Source: Symbiotaphrina buchneri (taxonomy: Eukaryota; Ascomycota; Symbiotaphrinales; Symbiotaphrinaceae). From it: DNA of 64,000 bases. The notes under the pieces are model-generated. The model was given only the letters and a program-made list of their open reading frames with translations, searched no databases and was not told where the DNA came from. Both the position numbers and the translations under genes were made by a program. The stretch lies in contig BCIG01000035.1 of assembly GCA_001599915.1 (NCBI GenBank), forward strand, positions 85,590 to 149,589, in the 5' to 3' direction. Positions 47,141-60,492 of the stretch are shown here, piece after piece; position 1 is the stretch's first letter, and every line of letters begins with the position of its first letter.

Positions 47141-50100
47141 ATGGACTACGCCAATACATCTTTGGATGGACGGTCATCGGCCATATGGGACCCCAAGTGG
47201 ATTATCGAGCCAAGGTCGAAGTGGAATGAAAGACTACGGCCGAATGAACCTAGCGATGTATCCCCGAAGAGCAAAGGTCAGTTCGGAATACAAGCTTGGA
47301 GAGATCAGTTCCACTTACTGGTATTGATCTGCAGCTGGCTCCTGTTTCCAACCGATCAAGAAGTTCCACGCCACAGTGGAGGACGCAGACGATGTACAAG
47401 GTGAGACGAGATATTCATACTTATATCTTGAAATCCATTATGCTCGGCGTTGTTCTGCACGGGAAACTGTCATGTTATTGTTTAACAGCACTCCATTCTA
47501 TCAGACAGGCTCGTCTTACCCCTTGCTCCTTGAAGCTCATCCAGGCTTGGCCATATCTGTGCGGAGCCACCATCAGAATCCGGCATCCCCAGGTCATGTC
47601 GGCCAAGATAGCGTAGCTTCGAAACATTGGGTTCTTGTTCATCACGGTATGCTGACTGACATGGGCCAGACCAGGTTTCTCCCACTCGTCAAAGAAACGG
47701 TCGACTCTCTCGTGGTGGAGCACGTGCTAATGTTCGATCATGTAAGTCCGGTCCTGCATCCTCTGTTTGTCAGGCAAACCGGCATGTCCGCGTTGCCAAA
47801 TGCACAATGATGTAGTTATCAGTCCGCTGACATGTCCAGTGTCACCAATCCTGGAGGAGATAGTGTGTACAGGGCAAGCATCAGGGAGGTCAACGACGAA
47901 CTTTGAAGTGCAGCACTCTCCGAGTGGTAGGTGCAATCAGAAGGAGTATCTTCCTACTCAACACTCTTCGGTCGTCCGGCTGATACACCTCTGGGAAACC
48001 GAAGCCCATCCAGGTGCAACTGCTGAGGGCTTATGCACTCGTTGTGAACTTGAAGAAACCTTTGTTTTGGGCCCATGCCTATGCGTGGTGTGCAGTAATT
48101 GCGCATATCGGTACCAGAAGTCTCTCAACGGAAAAGCACTGTCGCCCAAGGCGACCTGTGTACGTTGTGCTAAGGTGAATTCACTTCTGATGCATTTTTG
48201 AATTGCTATTGTCTGACCTGCAATCGAGCCTGTACTCGGGTTTCGCTATATTGGCGATCTCCGGCGGCTTTCACATCCACAGAGCTCTTCAAACTCCAGT
48301 GGCCACCAAGTAGGCTCTTACATTCCACTCCCAACGTCTTCAGTCTCGGGTGTCTTGTGTACGGGTGAGGACAAGGGCATCCAGCCTCTGACCATACCTC
48401 AGACAACAGCGCAGCGGCCGCTTCAGGTACAGTGGGCGTCTACCGCTTCACTTTCGCAGAAGACACTCTTCAGTCCTCTGCAACCCAACTTCGCGACCTT
48501 AAGGCAGGTCCAACAACATCCAAAGGCTCCTGACGATTCCTCAGTCACTTTGCGTCAAACCTCCACGATGGCAACTGACCCTACTCCCTCCCGCGGACTG
48601 GGCCATAGGCCGACAGCGTCTGACCCTTTCCCCTCTCCCGAGGCAGGCATTCGTTTCAATGTGACAGGGTTCGAAGAGGAAGATGATTCCTCTGACAATG
48701 AGACAGGTGGTGGTGAGTTCTAGACGATCTGCTTCACCCACTGAATGATTCAATAGTCTGACCTGGTTGGAAACAAAAGTGGACGTGAATTCCAATGTTA
48801 GAAAACACTCTAAGACGATCACTTTTGGCGAAATGACTACGACAACGGCTACCGGCCAAGCGTCTTTGGACAGACTCAACAGCGCTTTGTCGACAGCTGC
48901 CTCCAATGTGTCATCGCTGCCTCAAGCCTACGGAAACCAGCATCATGCTCAAGGGACGTTTGCACCATACGGAGAGTCTCGCTCAAGCACCGCATACATT
49001 CCCTTTACCAGTCAACTCAATTCCATTGCTGGACCGTTCAAGGATAACCATGCAGGCTCTGTGGGTAATCGGCTGTCTGTAACCGCTGCTATTTACTACA
49101 ATGGCCAGCAGAATACTCTTCCCGGGCCTCAACCATCAAACTCTATGCGTCACTTGGATGGGCAAGCGTCGAGCATGGAGGTCGTTCCCGCCGGAGGTCA
49201 AGTACATGTTTCCGCCCAACAACCATTCAGTGATACGGAACCTTTTCCTCCATTTGGTGAAGTACAGTCGGATGCAATGGTACCAGCCCAAGGTAACCAC
49301 TGGTCCCAACCTCTCGGGGTTCCTCCGCAAGCCGCAGGGTATATGCAACAAGCAGTGGTTCCTTACCCGCACATACAGGAGTACCAGCAGGCGGTGGAAT
49401 TGCTGCCTTTCGTTGCATGTGGGGCGTATTGCAACAAGCTGCAGTGGGGTGTCGTCAAGATCTTGAATGTAAGTTAGTTTCTGGCCCGTCGTCTAGAATA
49501 TACGCGCTTACCTTATACAGGCTCCTTGGTCGGTCAGCAAACAGGAGATACTCGCCTTCCTCGGACGCAATGCTAGACTTTTGACCATTGACCAGGGCTA
49601 TCCTATCCACATAATCATCGATAGGACAACCTCAAAGGCGTATGACATCTTTGTGGAATTTCAAACTCCTGAAGATGCCAAGGCTGCTGTTCAACGCCAT
49701 GCGCGACATGAGGCCGCTGGACATGGCAGCCGCCTGGGACAGCGACATGTTCATGTGCAGATATCCAGTCAGGAAGAATTGATGCGGAATCTGTTCCCGA
49801 AAGCTAGAAATGTTGTCTGGCATGGACAGGATCCTGAGATCGTCCGGAAGTTGGAATGGCATAACTCTGGATTCAAGCAGTTCATTACTACTGAGGAATT
49901 GGTGCTTACCGTCAAGCTGTCTGAGAATCCAATACGGGTCAGTGATGGCACAATAACCTTCCAGTCTTTACATTCGGCGCTATCCCTTTTGCAAAGATGC
50001 TAATGGACAGCTTTCTCATAGTCGCCTGCACGTTACAAGGGCCTTCCCAAAACTTTCGAATTCATGACATCCACAATCCTCAAGGTAAGTTCAAAGGATC

Positions 50101-50718
50101 TGCTTATACTTATACCTACGTGTTTCGCTTATACATTGATTTCAGTTTCCGTGGTGGGCTACCAAGTATTACACCGTCGCTGATCGGGACGCAATATTCG
50201 AAGCAACGAAATCACTCGTGGGTATACTTGCGCACTATGTCAGGAGACCCGAAAACACGAACCATATCAATGAGAAAGTACTCGCCGATCTTGTTTGGGC
50301 TGGATCGAATGCTCCCGGCTTCAACGAGGCTCAGCGTCATGCAATCCTTCACACGGTGGGATGGGGGCTAGACCAGGTTGGAATGGGACGGCTCTGCCGC
50401 TGGTGGCCTTTCAAGACGCTCGGAAGGAGGGCTAATGTGCCTGAGTTCCTGATGGAAGTAAGGGCCTCTCGTACCAATGATAATGATATCAAAGCTGACA
50501 ATACGTGACAGCAATATGCCGCTTTGCTCAAAGCCTCATCTCCTCCAGGAAACGCCTCCTCGCCTTTCGGGAATGCTGCTGCTATCGTCCCGTGGCCTTC
50601 CAATCCGACGGAGATGACCATGGGGGATTCTGCGGAGCTGGAATTGAGGACACTCCATGCATTGCTTCGTCGAGTCTACCTTGGAGAGTATGGTGATGTC
50701 AATGCCATCGAGGCATAG
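47141..50718 (+). CDS. Large Cys-rich and RRM-domain RNA-binding protein
   Basis: My ten-exon model (47141-47276, 47335-47400, 47670-47741, 47774-48174, 48283-48712, 48780-49468, 49521-49937, 50022-50084, 50146-50457, 50512-50718) gives 930 residues with all phases consistent. The N-terminus is 'MDYANTSLDGRSSAIWDPKW'. A Cys-rich part (about 92-225) has 'CKPACPRCQMHND', 'GLCTRCELEETFVLGPCLCV', 'CSNCAYRYQKSL' and 'CVRCAK', suggesting zinc sites. A Ser/Thr/Pro/Gln-rich linker follows. An RRM at about 594-690 has an RNP2-like 'VKILNAPWSVSKQEILAFLG' and RNP1-like 'KAYDIFVEFQTPEDAKAAV'. Beyond it lie 'GLPKTFEFMTSTILKFPWWA' and helical sequence such as 'HAILHTVGWGLDQVGMGRLC'. I infer a fungal RNA-binding protein of unknown role. 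Exons 5-10 are firm; exons 1-3 and the 269-nt intron before 47670 are tentative. The Cys-rich part could be a separate gene. Confidence 0.7.
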
Positions 50719-51490
50719 AGCAGATCCTCTGGGTTTTGACGGCAAGGAAATTGCAGCTTTGCTTTGATGGGTTTACGTTTCCTAAGTCCTTGAGGTGTTG
50801 ACGTGATCTTTTCAGGTGGGACTGCATACGATCAAATCTAGGTATCTTCGGATACAGAGACTGCAGGGTATCTGACTACGTGGACGTCTACAGCTGTGGG
50901 TACATGAAGGCATGTCGATGCTCTGGATAAGAGATATGCAAACGGTAAAGAAAAGCGTGAGAATTGGACTGGACTCGAACAGGATGAATAAGTCTTCGGA
51001 TTGCTTTCTATTCATGATTTTGTCTTTGCCTCTTTGTACCTAGCCAGAAACTGGGCACCTACGATGCGGAGCAGAGTGTCAGTCAGTTCTCCCAGAAAAC
51101 CTCCACTACAGCCATTGGTGATCATGATATGTGAGACTGCCGGCCTTCGGTCAAGTCCGTGTTGTGCTGTGTCCAGGAGAGCGCTGGACATGTTCTGCAC
51201 CTCTAACGTCTCAAGACGTATTTCAGGTCACGCTTGTCGATGAACGCCTGACCTGGGATGAAGTGCAGGCCCCGATCTCTTGAAGTTGCCCCAAAATGTT
51301 CTGCTCCGATATCCCTGAGGTTTGATCGTCAAAGGTATTCATCTACCCCGTCACTGAAGACAGTAAAACTGCGGGGATTTGGGCCCGCGCTCTCTGCTTC
51401 CCATATTCGCGAAGAGAACGAATTGTTGGAGTCGTAGAGAGGGGTTGTCCGAAGCTGCGGGCCCAAATGATAGATGCCGAAGGATGGCGT
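50719..51490. other. Intergenic, convergent 3' ends
   Basis: 772 nt between the RRM gene stop and the TYW3 stop. No feature recognised. Confidence 0.55.
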
Positions 51491-52520
51491 TCAATCGCCG
51501 GTACTCATGGTATTCGAAGCGTCACTTTGTCTTTGTTCGAGCAGCAGTTCCTCGCGGCGTCTAAGTCCTTCTTCTCGTTTTCGGCGGCGCCGTGTTTCAG
51601 GATCTTCCCAAGTGTCAGACTTGTAGCCGCTGCCAGCCTTGGATAATCGTGAAAAGTTGGTCCTGAACAACTCCATCCTTCGGCTGTTCTCTAAGAACCT
51701 CTGGTTCGCAATTGACACCAACCTCATCAGGTGCTGCTCACTGACCATGCTCACAACTTGCTCATTATTCGCCGTATGGCCTTCCTCATCTGCGAGATAG
51801 CCAATAACACTGTCAAAGCTCAAGCCTGCTGAGCGCACCGCAACCATTGGAGCCGGACCTTCACCTTTCCTAGGGGCCATAAGATTGACGGCGCCGCTTT
51901 CTCTGAAGCCAGCTTGGAGTGCAGCTGTCAGGATCTCCTGCGCATGTTCAATGGAGTCCGTCAGAATGTGCAGGATCTGCAGCAAGTAAGCTGGCTGCTC
52001 TGATATCTGAACGGACAGTGGGTACCATTGGCTCGAACTTAAAATGCACATATCTAGTCACTGGTAGTGATGGAACTGTTCTAGAACATCCGCCAATTAG
52101 GACCTCTGAGGGTGTCGTTGGGCTTCGTTCCGGCGGTATTTCAAGCGCAAACATCTGCATAAATGTATTCTCCGCTGAGGACTCGATTGGACCATGGGAA
52201 GAGTACAGCCACTTGCCTCCGCCGCCCTTCCCGCCAGCTTTTGCTGGCTTTGCAGCCAGAGCGGTCCTGGCGTGGTCTACGACGGCGCAGTCCTCATTGT
52301 GGTCCCTGCTCCCTTCCAGAAAAACGCTGATCCGTCCCGCGCAACTACTAGTCGTGACAAAGCCTGCCGAAGCATTGATTTCAGCGATCAATGGCCGAAT
52401 GCCTTCATCGACCGACCCTTTTGGAGAGAGGTCTTGGTACTCCGAATCGGAGCGGGATAAGTCTTGGAGTATTTGGTGCTTTCTTCGTTCAAAGCTTGAC
52501 GAGGCGGTGGAAGCGACCAT
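51491..52520 (-). CDS. TYW3: tRNA wybutosine-synthesising methyltransferase Tyw3
   Basis: Two exons (52520-52026 and 51976-51491) give 326 residues. The start chosen is 'MVASTASSSFERRKHQILQD'; the frame is open further upstream, but those codons are not typical. Tyw3 hallmarks are 'SPKGSVDEGIRPLIAEINAS', 'AGFVTTSSCAGRISVFLEG', 'EPMILHILTDSIEHAQEILT', 'AALQAGFRESGAVNL' and 'MVAVRSAGLSFDSVIGYL'. The enzyme methylates N4 of the yW-86 intermediate in wybutosine formation on tRNA-Phe. The C-terminal tail is a charged helix rich in Arg and Glu, usual for fungal homologues. The intron is phase 0, GT-AG. It is divergent from the DUF2461 gene with 370 nt between. Confidence 0.94.
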
Positions 52521-52890
52521 GATCACGAATCTCTCTGACTGTCTATAGCTGGGGCAGCAAGCCAATCAGAGCTAGGCTCTTGAAAGCACACGTCGGATTT
52601 TCCCCTGCGAACGAATGATCATCTGTTGGCGGTGAGTAGTAGCCAAGCGCAGCAGATACTGTCTGAGGAGGAAACCTGCGGGTTAATTCCCAAACGCGAG
52701 ATCCATTACACTTCCATTTTGGGACAAGGCTGGCTGGACGCGAGGGTGGTTTCGCGTCTGGACAGGCTGTGATACGTACCAATACAGCTCCTTGGCTTCA
52801 ATCTCCTATCAAAGATATATTTCTCGAAATAGGTCCAGAGTACACCCATAATCTGCTTAAGTATTCATCATTCCTTGTTGAGCCTGGAAT
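52521..52890. promoter_or_regulatory. Compact divergent promoter, TYW3 / DUF2461 gene
   Basis: 370 nt between divergent start codons; no coding feature. Confidence 0.5.
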
Positions 52891-54553
52891 ATGGCGCGCC
52901 GCTCGCAGACCGCGTCTGGAACTAACACTCCTGTCAAAAGGAGTGCACCCACATCGCAAACCGCTGCTGTCCGGCTCTCCAAGCGCCTGAAACCTGATGA
53001 AAGTAGCGGCAATTCTCTCAGGACAACACCTAAGAGAAGCAAGTACTTCTCTCGTAAGCCTCCAGCGCAGGAGGACTCTGAAAATGACTCACAGACGGAA
53101 GATGAGCACTCGGGCTATGAAGACGAGGATGCGAGTGAGACGTCTGATATGTCCGATGATGGGAGTGATTTCACCGAGAAACATCCTATCAGCAGGAAGA
53201 GGGGTAGACCGAAGGAGGGAAATTCATCTAGCACATCCACACGCCCAGCTAAGGGAGAAGAGCTCTGGCGGCCTGGTGTGAAGACTGGCTTGGGTCCAGG
53301 AAAAGAAGTCCGCATCAAGTTGCCAGAAGCAAGGAAGCCCGGCGATATTCCATATGCCGATGGCACCATCCATCCGAATACATTGTTATTCTTGGAGGAT
53401 CTCAGAAATCATAACGACAGGGACTGGCTCAAGTTGCATGATGCAGATTACCGCACCTCAAAGAAGGACTGGGATAGCTTCGTCGAATGCCTGTCGGAAA
53501 AGGTCATTGAGAAAGATGAGACGATTCCAGAGCTTCCCGTCAAGGACCTCACATTCCGCATATACAGAGACATAAGATTTACTTCTGATCCTACCCCGTA
53601 CAAGACGCACTTCTCGGCAGCATGGTCCAGAACAGGGAGAAAAGGCCCCTACGCCGGGTACTACGTGCAGATCAAGCCTAATGGGAGCTTTGTTGGCGGC
53701 GGGCTCTGGATGCCCGAAGCGCAGCCTTTGAATCTCTTGCGTCGTGATATCAACCGGAAACCTCATAAGCTGAAAAGGATCCTGACTGATCCAATGCTCC
53801 GCAAGGAATACTTTGGGGGCATATCTGACAACGAGAAAAAGGCGGTCGACGCTTTTGTGGCGCAAAACTCCGAGAATGCGCTCAAGACAAAACCTAAGGT
53901 ATGCTAATTCTCATTTTCAATGTTGTCTTCTGTTTCTGCCATCCTCGACCTCCATGCGGTGAAGGTAAGAGTTCTGGGACTTCCGAGTGTGCGCCCCGAG
54001 CTGCGGCACAGTCATGACTGAACCAGAGCACAGCCAATACATCTGGCAAGTGCATATACATTGCTTTCGCCATAACAATTTAAATAAGACATTTGGAAGT
54101 TCCGTTGTTGAGTAATACTGACACGTTCAATTAGGGCTACGCCGCAGATCATCCTGATATCTCTTTGCTTCGACTGCGCAGCTACACAATAGGCAGAAAA
54201 CTTGCTGACTCTGAAGTGCTGGGTCTGGGAGGTCTAGGTCGCATTGCTGATCTGGTCGGCGTACTGACACCATTTGTAAGTCCCTATGTGAAGGATCTAT
54301 TCCATTTTCGTTTATCTGGGCTTCTCCGGCTCAAGATGCTCTTGCTGCTTCGAAAAGCAAGTTTATCAATGCGTTGGCAATGCAGTGTTTGCGGGCATAT
54401 GCATAATCCCGTTACGAGTCACCACCTACCAATTCACATACGAAAAACACAATGCTGATTGATCGTCGCTCACAGATCACCTACCTCAACAGTGTGGTCA
54501 TGCCCGATGACAGTCCGTCAGCAAGCGAGGACGAGTCAGATGCCGCGGAGTGA
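52891..54553 (+). CDS. DUF2461-domain protein
   Basis: Three exons (52891-53898, 54135-54275, 54476-54553) give 408 residues. The first 130 residues are polar and basic/acidic ('KRSAPTSQTAAVRLSKRLKP', 'DSETEDE'-like acidic blocks and 'ISRKRGRPKEG', an AT-hook-like motif) and suggest nuclear location. The DUF2461 domain (about 155-375) is recognised from 'HPNTLLFLEDLRNHNDRDWL', 'LTFRIYRDIRFTSDPTPYKT', 'HFSAAWSRTGRKGPYAGYYV' and 'IKPNGSFVGGGLWMPEAQPL'. Its function is unknown in this family. The third exon adds 'ITYLNSVVMPDDSPSASEDE' and an acidic end. The first intron is 236 nt and the second 200 nt, longer than others in the window. Confidence 0.88.
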
Positions 54554-56672
54554 TTGGTCTTGAAACCGTGCAAGGCGGCATCAAAGCGACAGACGCGGAA
54601 AGGATCCAGCCAGCGCACCCGGGGATGTGAGCAGCCACAAGCGAGTCGGCGACATAAGTAGGCTGTACATGAACAAGTTGGGCATCCATCCATCTTGACA
54701 CGGTGTCTCCAATCATATCCAGGCAACACAGTCGAGGTGGGAAGGACCCTGGTGTTTCGTTGCCGTTACTGGGACGGGCCGCGCTACACCCTTTGTTGGT
54801 AAATCTGCATGATCCAGGTCATTGTTGGGCGGCCATTGCGCCCGGGTATCGTCCAGAGTTGTCTCTTGGAAGCGCCGACCCGGCAGAATCTTACGGCCCA
54901 TTTCCGGATGAGCCTATAGCCAGAGGGATGGCTGTAGACCGCTCAATGGAGGTCGGGGCATTATCAAGTTACGGTCGAGATGAAATGGAGATATGCTTTT
55001 GAAGCGACACTGGAGACTGACTACGCAAAGCCATCACTTATACTTGTCTGATCGATCTCCATTCTCTGCTTGACAAAAATCCCCATACGGTGCAGAATTG
55101 CCATATACCTTAATTAAGTGCTGCCATAACATTAATACCTACCGCGTGGCTCCTTCTCGTCGGTCCTGTTGACGCTCGCTTAGCTTGCCTCCAGGTTCCG
55201 GCCTTGGAGTGTGTGTAGCAGGTACATGGTCCGCCGTACATCTGTACCCCTGTCTTTGGCAGTTCGCACGCTTATCTTCGGTGTACTGCGTCCTTGGGTT
55301 GGGCGGGCCGAGGGCCGCCGTGCCTTAGCCTCGACCCCGGCCGCAAAGTGGGCGGTGCAAGGCGGACACTATATTGGCTCCGCATGAAGATTCGAACATG
55401 TGACCTGCACAACCTGGTACGAGAGAATAAATGCTGGCAGACATGCACAGTGTACGATAGACTTGTACAGGAGGTACCCACCTAAGGTTGCAGCAGTACC
55501 TTCGTGGCGGTAAAGGGAAGACTTCGCATTAATCTGCAGGCTCGCAACTGAATAGGTACTTTCGAAGATCCAAGGCGCCTCCTCACCTACCGAACGTCGG
55601 GAGACTCCAAGGTCTTCCATCAAAAGGGAGGTCCGGCGGAGATGCAGTTACGCTGTGCAGCGTAGTTCGATATCTCTAGCTACCTGGTATGCAGGAGTGC
55701 GGTAGCAGGAGCAGGAGCAGGAGCATCCATGGACCACTCCTGCAGAAACTCGCTCACCGCTGTTTGTCCTCGTGGCCGTGCTTGACTCGAACGTGCCGTT
55801 GCAACTTGCAATACCGATAAGCGCCGTAGCCACGAGAAAAATGAATAACGAACCGAGAGCCGCTCTGCGGTGTAACATCGGTCTGACTGACCTCCCTCGT
55901 ACGGGTGAGACAGGGAGCACAGGCGGGCACTTGCAGGACGCAGATATGATGATGACACCTTGCATGAAGGAGTATGCAGCATGCCGAATAGGACGAATCA
56001 CCACATCGATGCATCCCCAGCCCTCCGTGGCAGCGGAAAACGGGCCGCTCCCGGCAGCCATATACTGGAACGTGCCCTGCAGCATCCTTGAACGCCAGGT
56101 GCGAGATCAGCCGATGCAGACATGCCTGTGTCGCACCAACGTCGTGGGCGACCGGTCCACTGATTTTATTGGATCCCTTGCATCACGACTATGGTGCACG
56201 CCGCTCTGTCTAGTCGCGCTGGAATACTCTGTATTACACGCAACTGCTGAGGTAAGGCATCAAGGCGAACAAAGCGCCTGAATCTTCGTGTACGGACCGC
56301 AGAGGGGGGTACTGGCCGCTGGCCACAAACGCACAACTGCTCACAATGGAGATGGATGCATAAGACGGGGCATCACAAGCAGAGGCGTCGTAGGGATTGG
56401 ATGACAACGGTTGATTTGATCTGTCGCATTTCGGACGGTTTTTGAAGCTAGGAAGAAAGGTTGCACAAACCAGTAAGCGTACGAATACCTCCACCAACTC
56501 ACGAATCGTCCGAACCTTGAGCCGTGCATCCTCAGAACCGATAAGTCGGACAAGATAATACGGTACAAGGGCAAGCCCACCGCCTGTTCGTCTCAAGATA
56601 CCGCCCTGCCTGGAGAAGCGACAAGCCCCATCAACAGGTAACCTGGTAGTAAGATCTTAACGTACCTTCCCC

Positions 56673-56702
56673 TATTTAGGTATCTCCCTAGATACCTAAA
56701 TA
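56673..56702. repeat. Perfect inverted repeat, 13-nt arms, 4-nt loop
   Basis: Arms 56673-56685 (TATTTAGGTATCT) and 56690-56702 (AGATACCTAAATA) are exactly complementary, with loop CCCT. AT-rich, intergenic, next to TACCTTACC motifs. Confidence 0.85.
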
Positions 56703-59700
56703 TCACCTCAAGGGCGGGTTAAATGTGAAGTAGGTTACCTTACCTAGTGGATGAAAGCATCCTCGGGCCATGCCTTCCGCCCGTCACCCGTCGTCGGAGC
56801 AGACTTCCGATCTGTTACCCTTAAGCGTAGGTATGTAAAGGCGCTAGACCACGATCAAGCTGTACACAACCCTTTACTCGAAGGCATCTGTTCAGTGTTC
56901 ACGGCCCATTGTTGATTGTTACTGCCTTGGGCGTCATGCAGATCCAGCTCTTTATGATTCTCCATAAGGTCTCCAGGAGCGGCGTATCGGATATCGCCGG
57001 CGGTATGGCTGGCTGTCCCCGGCGCAATGGTTTCGAGGTACGACCGTTCAGGCTACATGCATGCTTGTGGCTTGAACAATTACGGGGGATAGCTCTCTGT
57101 ACCGGCGTACGATCAATATGGCCCAGCTCCCGGACTTGTCAGTCTTTGCGTGCAATCGAAGCGAGCCAAATACCAGCTCAGATCGAGGCTCCCTGCATGA
57201 GCCGAGATGCTGGTACCGTGATCGCCATCAGCGACTGTCTCGACTTCCCTCTTCGGGAAACTCGTCGACGGTCTTGTGCTTCATCATTGCTGTGGGAGTT
57301 GCATCTGCAAAGCTGTATGCAACAAGAGCAATGCCTCCATTCCAGACGAACACCTGATGACGATGCTACCTGTACCTCGCCGAACTGATTTGCTCTGCCT
57401 TACTAATAATGTACAGGGTCCCTACCTTACACATGAGGAACTCTCATTGACCGTTACGGCCCGAGCAAGCGTGGTGCATCGATACTTATTTACGGGTCGC
57501 ATCTCGTCGAGTAGCAACTCGCGAGGGTAAAGCGGTATGCTGAGTGCGTCATCACCCGTTGCAAAACTTGCCTATTATGAAGCTAACTTTAGTGGATTAC
57601 GAAGTGATCCGGAAATCTGAGATCCGGCAGTTTGAACGGCGAAGAAAAGAAACTAGAGCCGGCTGATGGTGCGCGGCCTTCCCCTTGCCGCTCATGGTCT
57701 TGCGCGCTCCGTCACCTACCTGCAGGGCGACAAGACAAGCCGGCAACAGTACCGTTTTCCCGCCAGACTCGTCTTGACAAGGGATCCGCATTCTGTGGCG
57801 CCTTCTGCGGGGCACCACTGACCCACTTGATAAGTGTTCTTGGAAGGCAGAAGAACGTGCTGTGCCAGGATTCTCATACAGTATCCGCTTCACACCGCCC
57901 CAAGTAGGCAGTACCACTGCCCCACCATGAGTTCCATGTTCATCTCTCCCTACGGATGACTGTCCATATTTCTCCACCGGCAGAAAGTCACGGCAAACTT
58001 GAGTGGGCGGAAGCGACATACCACTTATTATGAGACCGGCCATTTCGTACATACGGTAAGCCAGGCAGGTGCCACGAGCTCGACTCTTCAATATGCCGTG
58101 GCCGTGAAACTGTGCGACCAGTGGACGAGATGAGATCAATGCACGGGGATTGCGAGAGTCGTGAGATGACAGAAGAGGATCAGAGACAGCGCTAAGCCAA
58201 TCCCGTCGTAAGGATGGGGCCGCGCGATAGCCGGAAAGGAACCGTCCGCCCGAGCCACGAGAAAGGACAGCACCGTGAACCAAGTCCTAGGTGCCTCTTA
58301 GCTGACTTTAGCTCGCCTCGGAGAGACATACAGGAAACACGAAAGGGAGCGGACCGAGCAGATCCATGCTTCTGGCCGTGGTTTCCTTTCCTTATCCTTG
58401 AAACGATGTCGTTATTTGTTGAGCTTATCGATTTCCCCTCTGTCTCACCACGAATACGAAACTTTACATCCAGCTTCAGCGGTAAGATCAGATACCGACG
58501 CTACTTTTAATGTTATTTCGCTATACGGGGTGTGGATGTACTTTACAAGTATCGATGGTACTGTACTTGCAGATCTTGGCTACAGTCTTCGAACATTTGG
58601 GTGAGAGCGACCACCACGTGGCAATGCTAGCTTCTCCTGCTTCGACATCTTAAGAATTTGCGCTTCAACCTGATCCCGATCCTTCGCGCAAATGAAAAGT
58701 TATTGCCCGATTCATGAATAGCTGCCGGTGATGCACTTGGATCAAGCATTTGGGCAGTACAAGTCGCTCATTGTATCATACACGTGTGTGATTGAATGAA
58801 TATGTAGTAGTGGTCGTCGCCTGGCCATGTACTACAAAGTCGATAAACCAAGGATCAATCACCAGGAGTCGAATAATGGTGTATGGACGTTGCCTTTGAT
58901 GATACAGAACCATCAAGGGAACAGCTTTCAGGGCGATCGTGGTGCGTGAGACTGAAGCTGGTCGTATGCAGCGGCAGATGTATAGTGCGGGACGAAAGTA
59001 GTCCTTTCCGGACTTGGCTCGAGATAGCGAACGGGCACTTTTTGGCGTCAACTAAGCTGCTTTACGGGAACGAGTGCTTTAACATAATTTCTAAGGCTTG
59101 TGTGATCGTTGATCCAACAAGGCAACGACCAGAGTCTGGCCCAGAACCTCTTCCTGGAGACGAACACAACCCCTAACGGAGCCCACAACGAATCCCAAAG
59201 CGCGGAAAAGGAGGCAAGGGGTCGAAGTACATGGCAGAGATCGGCCGTTGAACAACAGGCCCGAAATGAATATTGATAGTAAGCACGAACGATGCTGTAT
59301 GCTTAAGCAGGTGAGTGAAGCATGCAACTTCTTCAAGGCAAGCTGGCCTTGGCGTATCCGTCATGCAAGACATGCCGAGAGCATAGTGCACGAGGACTGG
59401 TCTCAAGTAACTTTAGGATCGGGATGCGCGGAGAGGACAGCGGCCACTCCGGTATGTTAAGGGTCTTGCCGGTTTGGCTGCGTGCGATGTTTCCAGCAAA
59501 GTGCCGTATTAGGGATGTTCATTTTGTAGATCGATCGACGTCAGGAGTCTCTTTGAGTTTGGTCCGGCGATAGAGGGTTCCAAACGAGAGCGGCTGAGCA
59601 GAAGGCGCTCGAGAGCATCCAGAAGGTAGCGGAGGCCCTAGGCAAGGTAGGTGGGTAGGTGGAACTACTCGCAGTCCGACCATTGATCAGGCGCACTGTT

Positions 59701-60492
59701 GTCGTGCAAGCTGGGGCGGAGAATTTCAGCAGGTCAGCAGGCCGGCGCATCACATCAGGACAGCCACGACACCGACTAGGAGGATTGCTTTACTGCTGTG
59801 GCACGACCAGGACGTAATTCCGAGACGGAAGCTCGGGCGCGAGCGGAGCAGGCAGTGAGGTCTGATGCCGCAGCGGCAGCATTTCTGGACTGCCATTGGT
59901 CCACCGCCGTTTTATACTTTTACGCCTTATGCATTACGCTTCGCGCTTTCGCCTTGTTGCAGCCGCCCGTGGGCATGGGTGCGTGAAAAAATGGGGGCCC
60001 AGCATGGGAACGCTAATGAGACAGCCGGCCGGTCACCGGCGGGGCAGCAAGTGGTTTTTGGTCGGACGGTCCAAGCAGCAAAAAGGGAGTGAGGGCCTTA
60101 GGGGCCTTGCTGCCGTCCGGGCGCACACAAAGATGCTCGTCATCTATGTGGGTTTTGTTTTCCTTTTTTCTCGCTGTCCTGCCGATTGCCTGGACGGGGT
60201 GACATGGGATGGTTGCAGTAGGGCCTGCTCGCCCGCCCGGCCATCACCCAAGCATTGATTAGGGCAGCGGTTTCCCTTCCTGTTGCGTCGTCGCATGCAA
60301 GCATGGGGGTAGTGTCATAAGTTAATCCAACTTAGCGACCCGACTACTGTACGATGATGGAGGTGCATGATTGCGTCCTGGGAGGCTGCGAGGGGACGGG
60401 ACGAGCATTTGCCTTGCCGTCCCGGCACCCGAGAACGAAAAGGAAAGAAACCGCTGCCGGGCGGCCACAGGATGATGTGTTCTCTCACCTTA

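Noticed and set aside
55369-55441. Sequence on the minus strand resembling the 3' half of a tRNA (GTTCGAATC)
   Set aside because: The T-stem bases do not pair, and no matching acceptor strand or anticodon arm is found upstream.
55772-56281. 169-codon open frame on the plus strand
   Set aside because: Overlapped by open frames on the other strand, with no recognisable domain or signal; a real lineage-specific gene cannot be fully excluded.
56909-57388. 159-codon open frame on the plus strand
   Set aside because: No family features; composition resembles random sequence.
57597-58283. 228-codon open frame on the minus strand
   Set aside because: No motif, mixed composition and no splice context; it lies in a GC-rich intergenic region where long random frames are expected.
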